Below are positions 21,718 through 21,767 of a DNA stretch of 21,767 nt, piece by piece; the stretch's first letter is position 1; the number at the start of each line of letters is the position of its first letter. Position numbers and translations under genes: made by a program. Under the pieces are notes generated by a model. That model made no database searches and had not been told where the DNA came from. It saw only the letters and a program-made list of their open reading frames with translations. This DNA comes from CAZWRV01 sp964636325 (GTDB taxonomy: Bacteria; Verrucomicrobiota; Lentisphaeria; Victivallales; GWF2-50-93). The stretch covers positions 1 through 21,767 of the forward strand of contig CAZWRV010000107.1 in assembly GCA_964636325.1 (NCBI GenBank), in the 5' to 3' direction.

Positions 21718-21767
21718 CTCATTTAGCGTGAAAATTTACATTTTGACGGGCAAGATTTGGGATTGGA

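Overview
The window is a GC-rich bacterial chromosome segment (coding regions rich in G/C-ending codons). It carries a diderm-style division gene set, intracellular glycan-degrading enzymes, an ETF-linked dehydrogenase, IS66 debris with AbrB-like companions and a RAYT-like protein. This mix fits the PVC group (Lentisphaerota, Kiritimatiellota or Verrucomicrobiota). That is an inference from gene content only; there is no rRNA here.

Left part (1-8627). A GH63/MGH-like (alpha/alpha)6 glycosidase is followed 5 nt later by tgt (queuosine). Converging on tgt is a minus-strand pair: an unrecognised 225-aa protein coupled by an ATGA overlap to a PfkB-family sugar kinase. Next is a two-gene minus-strand operon of unrecognised bitopic, helix-rich membrane proteins, also joined by ATGA and closed by a clear intrinsic terminator. 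htpG is transcribed away from it.

Middle (8712-12511). This is a short dcw cell-division cluster on the minus strand, mraZ-rsmH-ftsL-ftsI. It has a textbook promoter and three 10-bp-phased MraZ-box-like repeats directly before mraZ. The cluster stops after ftsI, where htpG converges on it.

Accessory region (12540-16620). A 400-bp run of nested inverted repeats comes first. After it lies a small protein that looks like a REP-associated (Y1) transposase that has lost its HUH motif. Then come a 65-aa AbrB-like gene overlapping a broken IS66 transposase, an AT-rich secreted WG-repeat protein that appears foreign, and a tandem AbrB-like gene. Two copies of a palindromic element, one of them a 51-nt near-perfect palindrome, bracket the WG-repeat and tandem-AbrB genes.

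Right part (16619-21767), all on the minus strand: etfA, a GlcD/LctD-type FAD 2-hydroxyacid dehydrogenase, then a GH95 alpha-L-fucosidase. EtfA plus a GlcD-type enzyme suggests lactate or glycolate oxidation through an electron-transfer flavoprotein; no etfB is in the window. The fucosidase, the GH63-like enzyme and the PfkB kinase together suggest intracellular breakdown of imported oligosaccharides. The features most worth a second look are the palindrome-bracketed island, the HUH-less RAYT-like gene beside the inverted-repeat cluster, the bitopic pair and the mraZ operator.
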